Assembly: GCA_937981585.1 (NCBI GenBank)
Contig: CALJOA010000090.1
Location: 1-41,322, forward strand
Reading direction: 5' to 3'
Length of the DNA stretch: 41,322 bases
Origin: an uncultured Pirellulaceae bacterium
Lineage (GTDB): Bacteria; Planctomycetota; Planctomycetia; Pirellulales; Pirellulaceae
Under the pieces are notes generated by a model. The model searched no databases, was not told the DNA's origin, and saw nothing but the letters and a program-made list of their open reading frames with translations. Shown here piece after piece: positions 27,147-35,284 of the stretch (position 1 is its first letter; each line of letters begins with the position of its first letter). The translations under genes were made by a program, and so were the position numbers.

Positions 27147-28508
27147 TCAGGCTGGTTTGAATACGAATAGAAATGTTGTCAGGTCGTCGTGGCGATTCCA
27201 TGAAACCGAACCGCCGGAATCATCCGCGATCCCTTTCACCATCGCCAGCCCCAGGCCAGTCCCGCCGCTTGAGACGAACGGATCGAAAATTCTGTCAGCG
27301 ATCTCCTCAGGCGGACCAAAGCCACTGTCCTGAACGGTAAATGTTGGCCGACCATTGTCAGCCACCAGCGACGTTTTCACGGCAGCCTTCGCGTCATCGG
27401 ATTTCACCGACCTTTGCTTGGCGGCCCGAATCGCGTTGATGATCAAGTTAAGAAAAACCTGCCGGGCGTCTTCTTCATCAATCAAAACTCGGCACTGAGC
27501 GACTTCTCCAATTTCGAGTTCCACCTCAAGATGCTTGGCCATCGGTTCAAGCAGTTCAACGGTTTGTTCAAACAGAGGTTTGAGCTGGATCGGATACTGA
27601 GGCGCGCTGGTTGCTTGGGAAGTCTGTTTGGAAAGCGAAAGAAACCTTTTGATATAGCTCTTCATCAGATCAAGCTGTCGCATTGCGACCTGGTACTCTT
27701 CGGCCTCTTCGACATCCTTCTTCCCAGAAGCCATCAATTCCAACGCCATCTGGCAACCCGTGGCCGAGTTGCCGATGTTGTGAGCGATTCCGTTGCCAAC
27801 CTCGACCAACGTTGAAAGACGCTCACTTCGGCGCAATTGAGTTTCATTGTCACCAATCCGCTGGGCCATCTCGTTCATCGTGCCGTAAAGGTCTCCGATC
27901 TCGTCATCGCGATTGGAGAATGAATCCGAAATCGTCTCGCCGCTGGCAAGCTTGTCAGTCTGTTGACAAAGTGAAATCAATGGCCGCGTAATCTGATTTG
28001 AAAACAACCAACCCAAAATCATCGCCAGCGGCAGGGCCAAGGCAGCGACCAACAAAGGCGTTTTGCCAACCCGCCAAAAAATTTGGCTACCCGATTCGAC
28101 CGGCAGAAAAACAGAAACCACGGAGCGCCCTGTTTCACTAGACCCCAGACGTTCCAGAGCCGAGGTGTGATACCAGATCCGCTCACCTTCGGTAATGCGC
28201 ACGGGCGTCTCAGAATCTGATTGGGGCACCGACTGCGGCGCTTCAGAGGTGTACGAAAGTATCTCGCCGCTCTGGGACCTCACGACGAACTCGGCTCCCG
28301 ACAAATCTTTCATCGCCTCAAGAACTGCAGTGCTCTTGGGAAACGGAAATTTACCAAGCATCGTTGTAATCTGTTTCAGCTTTTTCTCTTCTGCTTCTCG
28401 ACTGGACGCCACTCCGTTCTGAATCAGCAACCAGGTAATCGCCCCGATGGTCACCAGCAGTAGCAGAAATATCCGCAGAAGAATTTGATTTCGAAGGGGC
28501 CAACGCAT
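27147..28508 (-). CDS. Membrane sensor histidine kinase (NtrB-like partner)
   Basis: The 453-residue protein starts at ATG 28506-28508, just before the first transmembrane helix (~8-29: 'NQILLRIFLLLLVTIGAITWLL' (in two parts)). A periplasmic-type sensor domain of ~120 residues ends at a second helix (TPLLVAALALPLAMILGWLF). A HAMP domain follows, containing NQITRPLISLCQQTDKLASG and 'RDDEIGDLYGTMNEMAQRI'. The phospho-histidine is in NGIAHNIGNSATGCQ, an unusual H-box. The ATPase domain has N-box 'NLIINAIRAAKQR', G1 DSGFGPPEE, F-box FDPFVSS and G2 GGTGLGLAMV. It is cotranscribed with the sigma-54 response regulator. The extended frame upstream lacks kinase features. Its signal is unknown. Confidence 0.92.
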   Translation of the reverse strand: MRWPLRNQILLRIFLLLLVTIGAITWLLIQNGVASSREAEEKKLKQITTMLGKFPFPKSTAVLEAMKDLSGAEFVVRSQSGEILSYTSEAPQSVPQSDSETPVRITEGERIWYHTSALERLGSSETGRSVVSVFLPVESGSQIFWRVGKTPLLVAALALPLAMILGWLFSNQITRPLISLCQQTDKLASGETISDSFSNRDDEIGDLYGTMNEMAQRIGDNETQLRRSERLSTLVEVGNGIAHNIGNSATGCQMALELMASGKKDVEEAEEYQVAMRQLDLMKSYIKRFLSLSKQTSQATSAPQYPIQLKPLFEQTVELLEPMAKHLEVELEIGEVAQCRVLIDEEDARQVFLNLIINAIRAAKQRSVKSDDAKAAVKTSLVADNGRPTFTVQDSGFGPPEEIADRIFDPFVSSGGTGLGLAMVKGIADDSGGSVSWNRHDDLTTFLFVFKPA

Positions 28509-28544
28509 TAAGAATGCCAACGTTATTTGTCGGTTTGAACTACA

Positions 28545-28565
28545 GTTGTCGCGCCGCGCGACAAC
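28545..28565. promoter_or_regulatory. Perfect 10-1-10 palindrome, candidate activator-binding site
   Basis: Arms GTTGTCGCGC (28545-28554) and GCGCGACAAC (28556-28565) flank a single C. It lies between the divergent kinase and prepilin genes, about 100 bp upstream of the expected start from the -24/-12 element. That is the usual distance for NtrC-family enhancer sites. A further half-site-like TTGTCG occurs at 28527-28532. Assignment to the adjacent regulator is inference. Confidence 0.6.
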
Positions 28566-28633
28566 AAGCCGAAGAGAAAACAAAGGGAAAGCGAAACAAG
28601 CCACCAAGGGCACGTTTCAAGTTCCAGTATGCG

Positions 28634-28650
28634 CTGGCGCGCCAATTGCT
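28634..28650 (+). promoter_or_regulatory. Sigma-54 (-24/-12) promoter candidate
   Basis: CTGGCGCGCCAATTGCT matches the sigma-54 consensus TGGCACG-N4-TTGC(A/T) with one substitution. GG and GC are exactly 10 bp apart. Transcription would start near 28660, giving a leader of about 40 nt to ATG 28700. The promoter faces the prepilin gene. Confidence 0.75.
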
Positions 28651-28699
28651 ACCAGCTATAGTCAGCTATAGTCGATAGGATTATTGATTACACAGGAAA

Positions 28700-29728
28700 A
28701 TGATGCACCGACCTAAGATATCCGGTTTCACCCTTGTTGAACTTCTCGTTGTGATTGCCATCATCGGCATTCTGATTGGCATGTTGTTGCCGGCAGTGCA
28801 ACAGGTGCGCGAGGCGGCGAGGCGAATACATTGCTTGAACAACGTTCGACAAGTAGTCCTTTGTGCTCACAATTTCGAATCGTCCATGAGACGTCTCCCA
28901 ACCCCTTTCACGCTGGGGGCTGGCGCAACGGCTACCGGCAACGGTTCATGGTCCGTCCAAGCGCAGTTGCTTCCCTTTTGTGAGCAAGCCAACGCGTACG
29001 ACTTAATTGACTTTGATGTTGCCTGGAGTGATCAGCCCAACCTCTCTTCCGGCGTTCCAACGCTTCGCGTTCCAATGTATCAGTGCCCAAGCGAAGTCAA
29101 CGATACGGTTCGAATCAAAAACGGCGCCCCGTTTGTCTATCCGCAAAACTACGGATTCAATTTTGGCTCCTGGCTGGTTCATGATCCTGCAACCGGGCGG
29201 CGTGGCGATGGTCTGTTTTATGTCAACTCAAAAGTGAAGTTCGGTGCGATCCAGGACGGAACCAGCAACACGCTGTGCGTTGCTGAAGTCAAAGCGTTCA
29301 CCTCGTACATTCGTAACACCCAGGATCCAGGAACAACGCCTCCGACCGATCCAGCCGCGTTCATGAGTTACTCGGGTGAACTCAAACTTGGTCCGCTCAA
29401 TAACAGTAACACCGGCCACACCGAATGGTGTGACGGACGGGTTCATCACGCTGGGTTCACAACGGTGTTCACACCAAACACCGTTGTTGCTTACGAATCC
29501 GGCGGCATCACGTACGATATCGACATCAACTCTGAAAAAGAAGGAAACAGCACGACCAAAGCAACCTATGCCGCGATCACCTCAAGAAGTTATCATGGTG
29601 GCAACGTCGTTTCTACAGGCTTGATGGATGGCTCCACTCATTCGATTTCGGAAGGAGTCAGCCTGGAAGTCTGGCGTGCTTTGGGAACGATCAGCGGTGG
29701 CGAGGTGCAAAGCATTTCTGATCTGTAA
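28700..29728 (+). CDS. DUF1559 prepilin-like protein
   Basis: The 342-residue protein begins with a type IV prepilin leader, 'MMHRPKISG' then FTLVELLVVIAIIGILIGML. Cleavage after Gly and N-methylation of Phe by a prepilin peptidase are expected, leaving a pseudopilin-style hydrophobic helix. 'LPAVQQVREAARRIHCLNNV' is the typical DUF1559 continuation. Later signatures are 'YQCPSE', 'IQDGTSNTLCVAEV' and C-terminal 'SYHGGNVVSTGLMDGSTHSISEGV' (in two parts). Large DUF1559 families are characteristic of planctomycetes; their role in pilus-like or secretion structures is not settled. Two in-frame ATGs (28700, 28703) follow AGGA. A sigma-54 promoter candidate lies 50 bp upstream, and the regulator pair is divergent. 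Confidence 0.95.
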   Translation: MMHRPKISGFTLVELLVVIAIIGILIGMLLPAVQQVREAARRIHCLNNVRQVVLCAHNFESSMRRLPTPFTLGAGATATGNGSWSVQAQLLPFCEQANAYDLIDFDVAWSDQPNLSSGVPTLRVPMYQCPSEVNDTVRIKNGAPFVYPQNYGFNFGSWLVHDPATGRRGDGLFYVNSKVKFGAIQDGTSNTLCVAEVKAFTSYIRNTQDPGTTPPTDPAAFMSYSGELKLGPLNNSNTGHTEWCDGRVHHAGFTTVFTPNTVVAYESGGITYDIDINSEKEGNSTTKATYAAITSRSYHGGNVVSTGLMDGSTHSISEGVSLEVWRALGTISGGEVQSISDL

Positions 29729-29770
29729 TGCTCGGCGCCAACCAATCCCTCAACAATTTAAGGTAAGCCG

Positions 29771-30172
29771 ATGAAACTCCTTCTCCCGCTCATCATGGTG
29801 CTGTTGTGCTGCGGCGTTTCGCATGGTCAAGGCAAAGCCCGAAGTGCATTTGGACTTCACAACCAATTTGTGCAAAACCGGGCAATCAAAGGCTACAAGA
29901 CAAACGCTGCGTTTCGTTGGAAAGCACAGAACAATCCGGGGCTTGTCGGCGTCAAACGTTCCAGCGGCTATTGGCAGGACGGCCGGTACTATTTCTACCA
30001 ACAACCTGCACAACGATCCTACTACCAACCGCCTTCACCAACGTACTATCAGCAGCCAGCGCAAAACCACTACTACCAAGGGCAGTATCAACCAACTCAA
30101 ACAAACCAGAGTTTCTACAACTCACCGCCGGCTATTATCGGCCCTATCTACCAAGTCCCGAAACACAGGTGA
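29771..30172 (+). CDS. Small tyrosine/glutamine-rich secreted protein
   Basis: The 133-residue protein starts at ATG 29771 with AAGG about nine bases upstream. A signal peptide (MKLLLPLIMVLLCCGVSHGQ) leads a basic mature chain. Residues ~67-110 are rich in Tyr, Gln and Pro with repeated YYxQ-type units: 'YYFYQQPAQRSYYQPPSPTY', 'YYQQPAQNHYYQGQYQPTQT'. I recognise no family. It begins 42 bp after the DUF1559 stop, so it could share the sigma-54 transcript. Tyr/Gln/Pro-rich exported repeats occur in structural or adhesive proteins, but a role here is speculation. Composition and signal peptide are directly visible. Confidence 0.7.
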   Translation: MKLLLPLIMVLLCCGVSHGQGKARSAFGLHNQFVQNRAIKGYKTNAAFRWKAQNNPGLVGVKRSSGYWQDGRYYFYQQPAQRSYYQPPSPTYYQQPAQNHYYQGQYQPTQTNQSFYNSPPAIIGPIYQVPKHR

Positions 30173-30310
30173 AAACTTACTATCAGTAATCATTCTCGCA
30201 CTCTGGAAAAGCCCTCAATAAATCGCTGAATCCTTGCTTTTATTTAAGCGTGTTCCCTATTAGTATGAGGCTGGGTTAATTTCAAAAACCCAATCTACGC
30301 ATTGCGAAAA

Positions 30311-31576
30311 ATGCGATCCAAGTATTCATTCCATCTGGCAACTTCGGAGACTCTCGTGCCCATTTCAAATTGTATTTCGCGTCTATGTTTTGCTATAGCG
30401 TTGGCGTTTGCAGTCGCTGCATCATCGCAGTCTGCGTTGGCTCAAAAAGATGATGACGCATCCAAACTGGAAATTGGATCCAAAGCTCCAGACATCGAGA
30501 TAGAGCATTGGGTTAGCGACAACGACGGAGCGTTCGAGCACGTAACCAAGATCGAAGAAGACAAAGTCTATGTTATCGAATTCTGGGCGACCTGGTGCGG
30601 TCCTTGTATTGGCGCAATGCCGCATATCGCAGAGCTTCAAGCGAAATACGAAGACAAGGATGTTCAAATAATCAGTATCAGCAATGAAGATCTTGATACT
30701 GTCGAAGATTTTCTGGAGCGCCCCGTCTTTGGTCAACCCAAAGACGCAAACCCTAAAAAGACTTATGGCGACCTGACTTCAACCTATTGCTTGACAACAG
30801 ACCCTGACAAATCTGTCATGAAGGATTATTTCATGGCCGCAGGCCGAACTGGTATCCCGTGTGCCTTTGTCGTTGGAAAAACGGGTTTGGTCGAATGGAT
30901 CGGGCACCCTGGCAGTCTTGAGGACGTTCTTGAGGCTGTCGTTACCGACAAATGGGACAGAGACAAATTCAAGACTGAATACGACGAGAGCGAAAATGAG
31001 AAAATGGAAGCGGCGGAAAAAAGCCGTGAGATGCAGCGCAAACTTGCTATGGGATTGCGGACGATTCAGGAAAAAGTGGCGGATGATGATTGGCAAGAAG
31101 CCCTTCAACTGTTTGATGAGTTAATCGAAGACAAGGAACTTGAGCCCGCCAAGCAGGCGATTGTCACCATTCGGCTCCAAATGATGATCAAGGAAGATTT
31201 TGAAGGTGCTCCTAAAGCTCTGGAAGAGTTCGTCGCAGAAAACGAAAAAGACGCTCAAGCACTCAATGAAATTGCTTGGGCGATTTACGAGTTGTACGAG
31301 GCAAACGAAGGGGACGTTAACTCTGAACTCCTTAAGCATGCTAAGAAAGCCGCAGAATTGGCATCTATTGCTGAACCTGAGAGTGGCGCAGTTTTAGATA
31401 CGTTAGCGCACTTCATTTACATCGTTGATGAAGATTTAGACAAAGCAATTGAAGTTCAGAAAAAAGCAGTCGAATTTGCCGGACCTCAACTCAACGAATT
31501 AAAGGCGTTTCTCACTCAACTGGAAAAAGAAAAGAAATCCGGCAAGAAACCAAAGAAAAAATCGTCTGATTTCTAG
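30311..31576 (+). CDS. Secreted TlpA/thioredoxin-like protein with helical C-domain
   Basis: The 421-residue protein starts at ATG 30311 (TTG 30302 is an alternative). A signal peptide covers residues ~20-44 ('ISRLCFAIALAFAVAASSQS', cleavage near SALA). A TlpA-type thioredoxin fold spans ~48-215: 'GSKAPDIEIEHWVS', redox motif WCGPC (95-99) in FWATWCGPCIGAMPHI, a cis-proline region 'GRTGIPCAFVVGKTGLVEWIG'. Residues ~225-405 are charged and alpha-helical, with TPR-like units such as 'KAIVTIRLQMMIKEDFEGAP'-style pairs and 'DTLAHFIYIVDEDLDKAIEV'. The C-terminus is Lys-rich. TlpA proteins reduce or exchange disulfides in the envelope. A strong terminator follows 33 bp after the stop. Confidence 0.88.
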   Translation: MRSKYSFHLATSETLVPISNCISRLCFAIALAFAVAASSQSALAQKDDDASKLEIGSKAPDIEIEHWVSDNDGAFEHVTKIEEDKVYVIEFWATWCGPCIGAMPHIAELQAKYEDKDVQIISISNEDLDTVEDFLERPVFGQPKDANPKKTYGDLTSTYCLTTDPDKSVMKDYFMAAGRTGIPCAFVVGKTGLVEWIGHPGSLEDVLEAVVTDKWDRDKFKTEYDESENEKMEAAEKSREMQRKLAMGLRTIQEKVADDDWQEALQLFDELIEDKELEPAKQAIVTIRLQMMIKEDFEGAPKALEEFVAENEKDAQALNEIAWAIYELYEANEGDVNSELLKHAKKAAELASIAEPESGAVLDTLAHFIYIVDEDLDKAIEVQKKAVEFAGPQLNELKAFLTQLEKEKKSGKKPKKKSSDF

Positions 31577-31608
31577 GCTCAGTTAGTTCACTTTCAAAGT
31601 CGATATCC

Positions 31609-31640
31609 AAAAGGCCAGCACAACTTGTGTTGGCCTTTTT
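31609..31640 (+). terminator. Terminator after the TlpA-like gene
   Basis: AAAAGGCCAGCAC, a short loop and GTGTTGGCCTTTTT form an 11-bp stem with one wobble pair and a T-tract. It is the clearest intrinsic terminator on this strand. Confidence 0.92.
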
Positions 31641-32078
31641 CATTGCTTTGTCAGAACAGAATCAGCGAACCGTCTGCACGTTTGTAGTACCGCCTTTGCG
31701 CCAATACTGCTCAACGACATTTTGGCACGCGATGGTTCTAGCGCCATGTTTACGCGAGGAGTTTTGAAGTCACACACTGTTGGCCTCAAGGCGAAAGGAT
31801 GTCGGCACCGTCGAAGTCGATTATTAGTATTGCAAAGACGGAATAGAACCGCGAATAAACGCCGATGGACGCAAATGAAACCAAAATTTGTATTCGCGTT
31901 TATTAGCGTTCATTCGCGGTTGAAAATTCGGCATGCATTCTCACGCAAGCGGCCACCTCTAGTCTATTAGGCCTCTTAGGCAATCAATCAATACACTAAC
32001 CAATGAATAACTGGATTGAGCTGTATTGGACTAAAGCCGGAATCATACTGCGCCGCCTAAAGGCGGACTACAAACGAA
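31641..32078. repeat. Repeat-bearing spacer; dispersed element copy B at 31829-31952
   Basis: This convergent intergenic region has three repeat features. Copy B of the 124-bp element (31829-31952) differs from copy A at 230-353 by only a few substitutions in the core. A hairpin CCGCCT-AA-AGGCGG (32053-32066) lies just past the 3' end of the phosphodiesterase gene. GTAGTACCGCC near 31684 looks like a decayed half of a similar hairpin. An open frame crossing copy B is an artefact of the repeat. Confidence 0.85.
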
Positions 32079-32645
32079 CTACAGCTTCAACGTTGCCATC
32101 GGCGTGTACGTCGGACCGCTTCGCTCCATGAAGCTCGAGTACACGATCACTTCTTTGACCTGACAAAATCCACCATCGTGATGTCGCAACTTGTGAATCA
32201 GGGCAAGCAACTCGTCGTTCCAACGTCCTCCACGCGCCAAGCGACCGAGCGTCATGTGAGGGACAAATTCGTTTCGTTCTTTGTTAACGCCCCAATGATG
32301 CAGCACATCAGCGAGAGTTTCGAAAAGTGATTTTAGCTGGTCAGCCCCTTCATCCACGCCGATCCAAACCACTCGTGGTTGCTCGGCATCGGCAAATCCA
32401 CTGACTCCATGCAGCGACATTTCAAACGGCTTAAACGGCTCGATCGCCTGCTTGATCAGCTTGCACAACTCCGGCACTTCGATATCCACCACGTCACCGA
32501 CGAAGTTAAGCGTCACATGTAAATTCTCCGGAGGCACCCAGCGGTAGCCGTCACAAGTCGCTTCCAACCGCCGCGCTACACTCGTTACATTTCGAGTCAC
32601 GCGATCGGAAGCTTTGACGCCAATAAAGGTTCTGATATTTGCCAT
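32079..32645 (-). CDS. thpR: RNA 2',3'-cyclic phosphodiesterase
   Basis: The 188-residue 2H-phosphoesterase has both catalytic His-x-Thr motifs: HVTLNFVGD (about residues 43-51) and HMTLGRL (about 130-136). It starts MANIRTFIGVKASDRV, the usual LigT/ThpR opening ('RTFIGV'), and has 'YRWVPPENLHVTL' before the first motif. ThpR opens 2',3'-cyclic phosphates on RNA ends and was first described as a 2'-5' RNA ligase. Length is typical (~175-190). It is divergent from the adenosine-kinase-like gene with 390 bp between them, and no partner gene is adjacent. Confidence 0.93.
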   Translation of the reverse strand: MANIRTFIGVKASDRVTRNVTSVARRLEATCDGYRWVPPENLHVTLNFVGDVVDIEVPELCKLIKQAIEPFKPFEMSLHGVSGFADAEQPRVVWIGVDEGADQLKSLFETLADVLHHWGVNKERNEFVPHMTLGRLARGGRWNDELLALIHKLRHHDGGFCQVKEVIVYSSFMERSGPTYTPMATLKL

Positions 32646-33035
32646 GTCCAGAGTCTAGACAAACTCTCCCGACCCGTCGACAGGCACGCGTTTAACCGCC
32701 AAACAAGTCGGTCAAGCTGGTACAAAAAACATGAACCGCGCCAGCTCGAACAATTATATCGACGTCGGACTGGCGCTATTCAAGTTGACTAAGTGGACGA
32801 GCCTTCTCGGCTGATGGAAAAGGGCCGCATGGCCTCTGCCTTAAAATCTGGTTTCGAATCTGGTTTCGCTGGAGCCTTTTTGACCTCACCTAGCGCGGTT
32901 GCCAGATGCGGACAATCCCTAATAATGTTCTCTCTGGCGTCGTCACGATTGACATTGATTCGTGACGGCCTCAATGGCTGAACTGCAATTGGCAGGCAAC
33001 TGGAGTTTGTACTTTCTTGAATTTGTGGAAATATC
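32646..33035. other. Divergent intergenic region, nothing identified
   Basis: These 390 bp between two divergent genes must hold both promoters. I see a short direct repeat, TCTGGTTTCGA/TCTGGTTTCGC (about 32848-32870), and a GGGCCGCATGGCC imperfect hairpin near 32821, but no convincing promoter, RNA or coding region. Confidence 0.4.
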
Positions 33036-34034
33036 GTGGCAGAAAAAAAATATGACGTGTTTGGTGTTGGCAATGCAATCGTTGATACGCTCGCGCAAGT
33101 CGAAGACCAATTCATCACCGACCTGGAACTCGGCAAAGGCGGAATGTCGTTGATGGACACCGAGAATCAGGCCAAGGTCCTTTCGGGGTTGGAGGATCAT
33201 AACTTGCGAATGGCTTCTGGCGGTTCGGCGGCCAACACAATGGTCGCGATCGCTCAAAGTGGTGGAACGGGAGTCTATTTTGGCAAGGTCGCCAAAGACA
33301 CCAACGGCGAGTTCTACAAATCGGACATCGAAGAATCTGGCATCGCGTTCCCTGTCGAGATGGCACCCGCAACAAGCCTGCCAACTGGAACCTGCGTTGT
33401 GCTGACGACTCCCGATGCCGAGCGAACGATGTGTACGCATCTCGGCGTTTCGACGACGCTGACAAAATCAGAAATCGACGCTGACATTTTGGCCCAAAGC
33501 AAATGCAGTTATATCGAAGGCTATCTGTGGGACGCCGAAGAGCCCAGAGCCGCTTGTGTTGAAGCGTTTGAGCAATCGAAAAAGCTTGGTGTCAAAGCCG
33601 CGTTTACGTTCTCGGACGCTTTCCTGATCTCGCGGTTCGCCGACGACTTCCGCAACGTCGTATCGGAGTATTGCGATATCGTGTTCTGCAACGCCGACGA
33701 GGCAAAGCAGTTCTTCGAAGCCGACACGGTCGAAGCCTGTACAACCAAGATGGCCGAGATCTGCGATCTGGCTTTCATCACTGATGGATCAAACGGGTGC
33801 CACGTCGTCGAGAAGGGCAATATCACGCTGGTCGAAGGTTTCCCGGTCAAAGCGATCGACACCGTCGGCGCGGGCGATGCTTTTGCTGGCGGCGCACTTT
33901 ACGGAATCACCAACGGACTCTCGGCCGCTCAATCCGCCAAATGGGGCAACTACTTCGCGTCGCGCGTCGTCGAAATCATCGGTCCGCGAGTCGATAGCTC
34001 GATGAAAGAGCACGTTGCTTCGATCATCGGATAG
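33036..34034 (+). CDS. PfkB-family carbohydrate/adenosine kinase
   Basis: The 332-residue kinase belongs to the PfkB (ribokinase) family. The N-terminus 'YDVFGVGNAIVDTLAQVED' and the glycine pair SGGSAANTM are present, as is the C-terminal anion-hole/catalytic motif DTVGAGDAFAGG, with Asp281 the expected base. The pattern GNAIVD followed by 'ASGGSAANTMVAIA' and GTCVVLTTPDAERTM matches bacterial adenosine-kinase-like members, so adenosine or a related nucleoside is the best guess; sugar kinase cannot be excluded. The start is GTG 33036 with a TGGAAA-type purine stretch upstream. 6-phosphofructokinase follows 62 bp later, suggesting cotranscription. Confidence 0.88.
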   Translation: MAEKKYDVFGVGNAIVDTLAQVEDQFITDLELGKGGMSLMDTENQAKVLSGLEDHNLRMASGGSAANTMVAIAQSGGTGVYFGKVAKDTNGEFYKSDIEESGIAFPVEMAPATSLPTGTCVVLTTPDAERTMCTHLGVSTTLTKSEIDADILAQSKCSYIEGYLWDAEEPRAACVEAFEQSKKLGVKAAFTFSDAFLISRFADDFRNVVSEYCDIVFCNADEAKQFFEADTVEACTTKMAEICDLAFITDGSNGCHVVEKGNITLVEGFPVKAIDTVGAGDAFAGGALYGITNGLSAAQSAKWGNYFASRVVEIIGPRVDSSMKEHVASIIG

Positions 34035-34096
34035 TTCGAAATGCCCTTTAGTAAAACGAACGTTACCCCAATCAACTTTCAACCCGAAACTGACCG

Positions 34097-35194
34097 ATGA
34101 GCAAGATCAAACGAATTGGAATTACAACAGGTGGCGGCGACGCGCCTGGTTTGAACGCCGTGATCCGAGCGGTCACCAAATCGGCGATCAAACGAGGCTG
34201 GGAAGTGTTTGGGATCCGCAATGGCTTCGATGGTGTCATGTATCCCGATAAATTTCCCGACGGCGGTCTGATCAAGCTGGATTCCGATGCGGTTCGCGGG
34301 ATCTCCCACATGGGTGGAACCATCCTGGGGACAACCAATCGCGGCAATCCGTTCAACTATCAAGTCAAAGGGCCCGATGGCAAAGTTGAAAAGAAAAACC
34401 TTTCGGATCAACTGGTCGACGGCATCAAAGAAGCAAAACTCGATGCGATTGTTTCGCTGGGTGGTGACGGCTCAATGGCGATCGCCAACGAAGTCGCAAA
34501 GCTCGGAATTCGAATCATCGGCGTCCCCAAAACGATCGACAACGATTTGGCCGGGACTGTTGCGACGTTCGGTTTTGACACCGCGTTCGCGTTTGCGACC
34601 GACGCGATCGGGCGGCTTCACTCGACGGCTTCGGCACACCAGCGTGTTATGATCGTCGAGGTCATGGGACGCTACGCCGGTTGGATCGCGCTCTACGCCG
34701 GAGTCGCGGGCACGGCAGATGTTGTCTTGATTCCCGAAATTCCCTTTGATATCGAAAAGGTTGCGGCGAAAGTAGAAGAGAGAAACCGAAACGGCCGCAA
34801 CTTCACGATCATCTGCACCGCCGAAGGCGCAATGCCGATCGGCGGAGAAGCGATCTACAAGGAGCAGGGCGGAATCAAGAATCTGGGCGGGATCGGCGAA
34901 GCGATCGCGGAAGACCTCCGAGGACGCGTTTCCAATCAGGTTCGAACCGTTGTCCTGGGCCATTTGCTTCGCGGAGGCATGCCGACCGCGCGGGATCGAC
35001 TTCTCTCATTTCGTTTCGGCGCAGCGGCAGTGCGAGGTCTCGAAGCTGGTAAATCCAGCGTCATGGTCGCGCTTGATCCGCCGACCGTGAAGTACATCCC
35101 GCTTGAGGAATGCACCAAACGGATCAAAGTCGTCCAACTGGACTGCGATACGATCGCCACGGCCCGCGATCTGGGGACTTGCCTGGGCGATTGA
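34097..35194 (+). CDS. 6-phosphofructokinase (PfkA family)
   Basis: The 365-residue glycolytic enzyme phosphorylates fructose 6-phosphate. It has ITTGGGDAPGLNAVIRA at the N-terminus, 'GGTILGTTNRGNPF', the donor-site motif LGGDGSMAIA (122-125 GGDG), the catalytic PKTIDND (144-150, Asp148), EVMGRYAGWIALYAG and 'LGHLLRGGMPTARDR'. Gly at the second D/G position favours ATP over pyrophosphate, while Lys in PKTIDND is shared with pyrophosphate-type and some actinobacterial ATP enzymes. This suggests the mixed Gly/Lys subgroup, probably ATP-using. ATG 34097 follows the kinase gene closely. The donor should be treated as predicted, not known. Confidence 0.93.
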   Translation: MSKIKRIGITTGGGDAPGLNAVIRAVTKSAIKRGWEVFGIRNGFDGVMYPDKFPDGGLIKLDSDAVRGISHMGGTILGTTNRGNPFNYQVKGPDGKVEKKNLSDQLVDGIKEAKLDAIVSLGGDGSMAIANEVAKLGIRIIGVPKTIDNDLAGTVATFGFDTAFAFATDAIGRLHSTASAHQRVMIVEVMGRYAGWIALYAGVAGTADVVLIPEIPFDIEKVAAKVEERNRNGRNFTIICTAEGAMPIGGEAIYKEQGGIKNLGGIGEAIAEDLRGRVSNQVRTVVLGHLLRGGMPTARDRLLSFRFGAAAVRGLEAGKSSVMVALDPPTVKYIPLEECTKRIKVVQLDCDTIATARDLGTCLGD

Positions 35195-35284
35195 CATGGC
35201 TGGCCCCTTGAGAGAGGCAAGCCCTGTCACGCATCAGTTCAATTTGCCAACTTTAGCCGGCTGGACTTTTTTGGCTCGAGACAA

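Noticed and set aside
31722-31970. 82-residue open frame
   Set aside because: More than half of it is the dispersed 124-bp element, which also occurs at 230-353 outside any gene.
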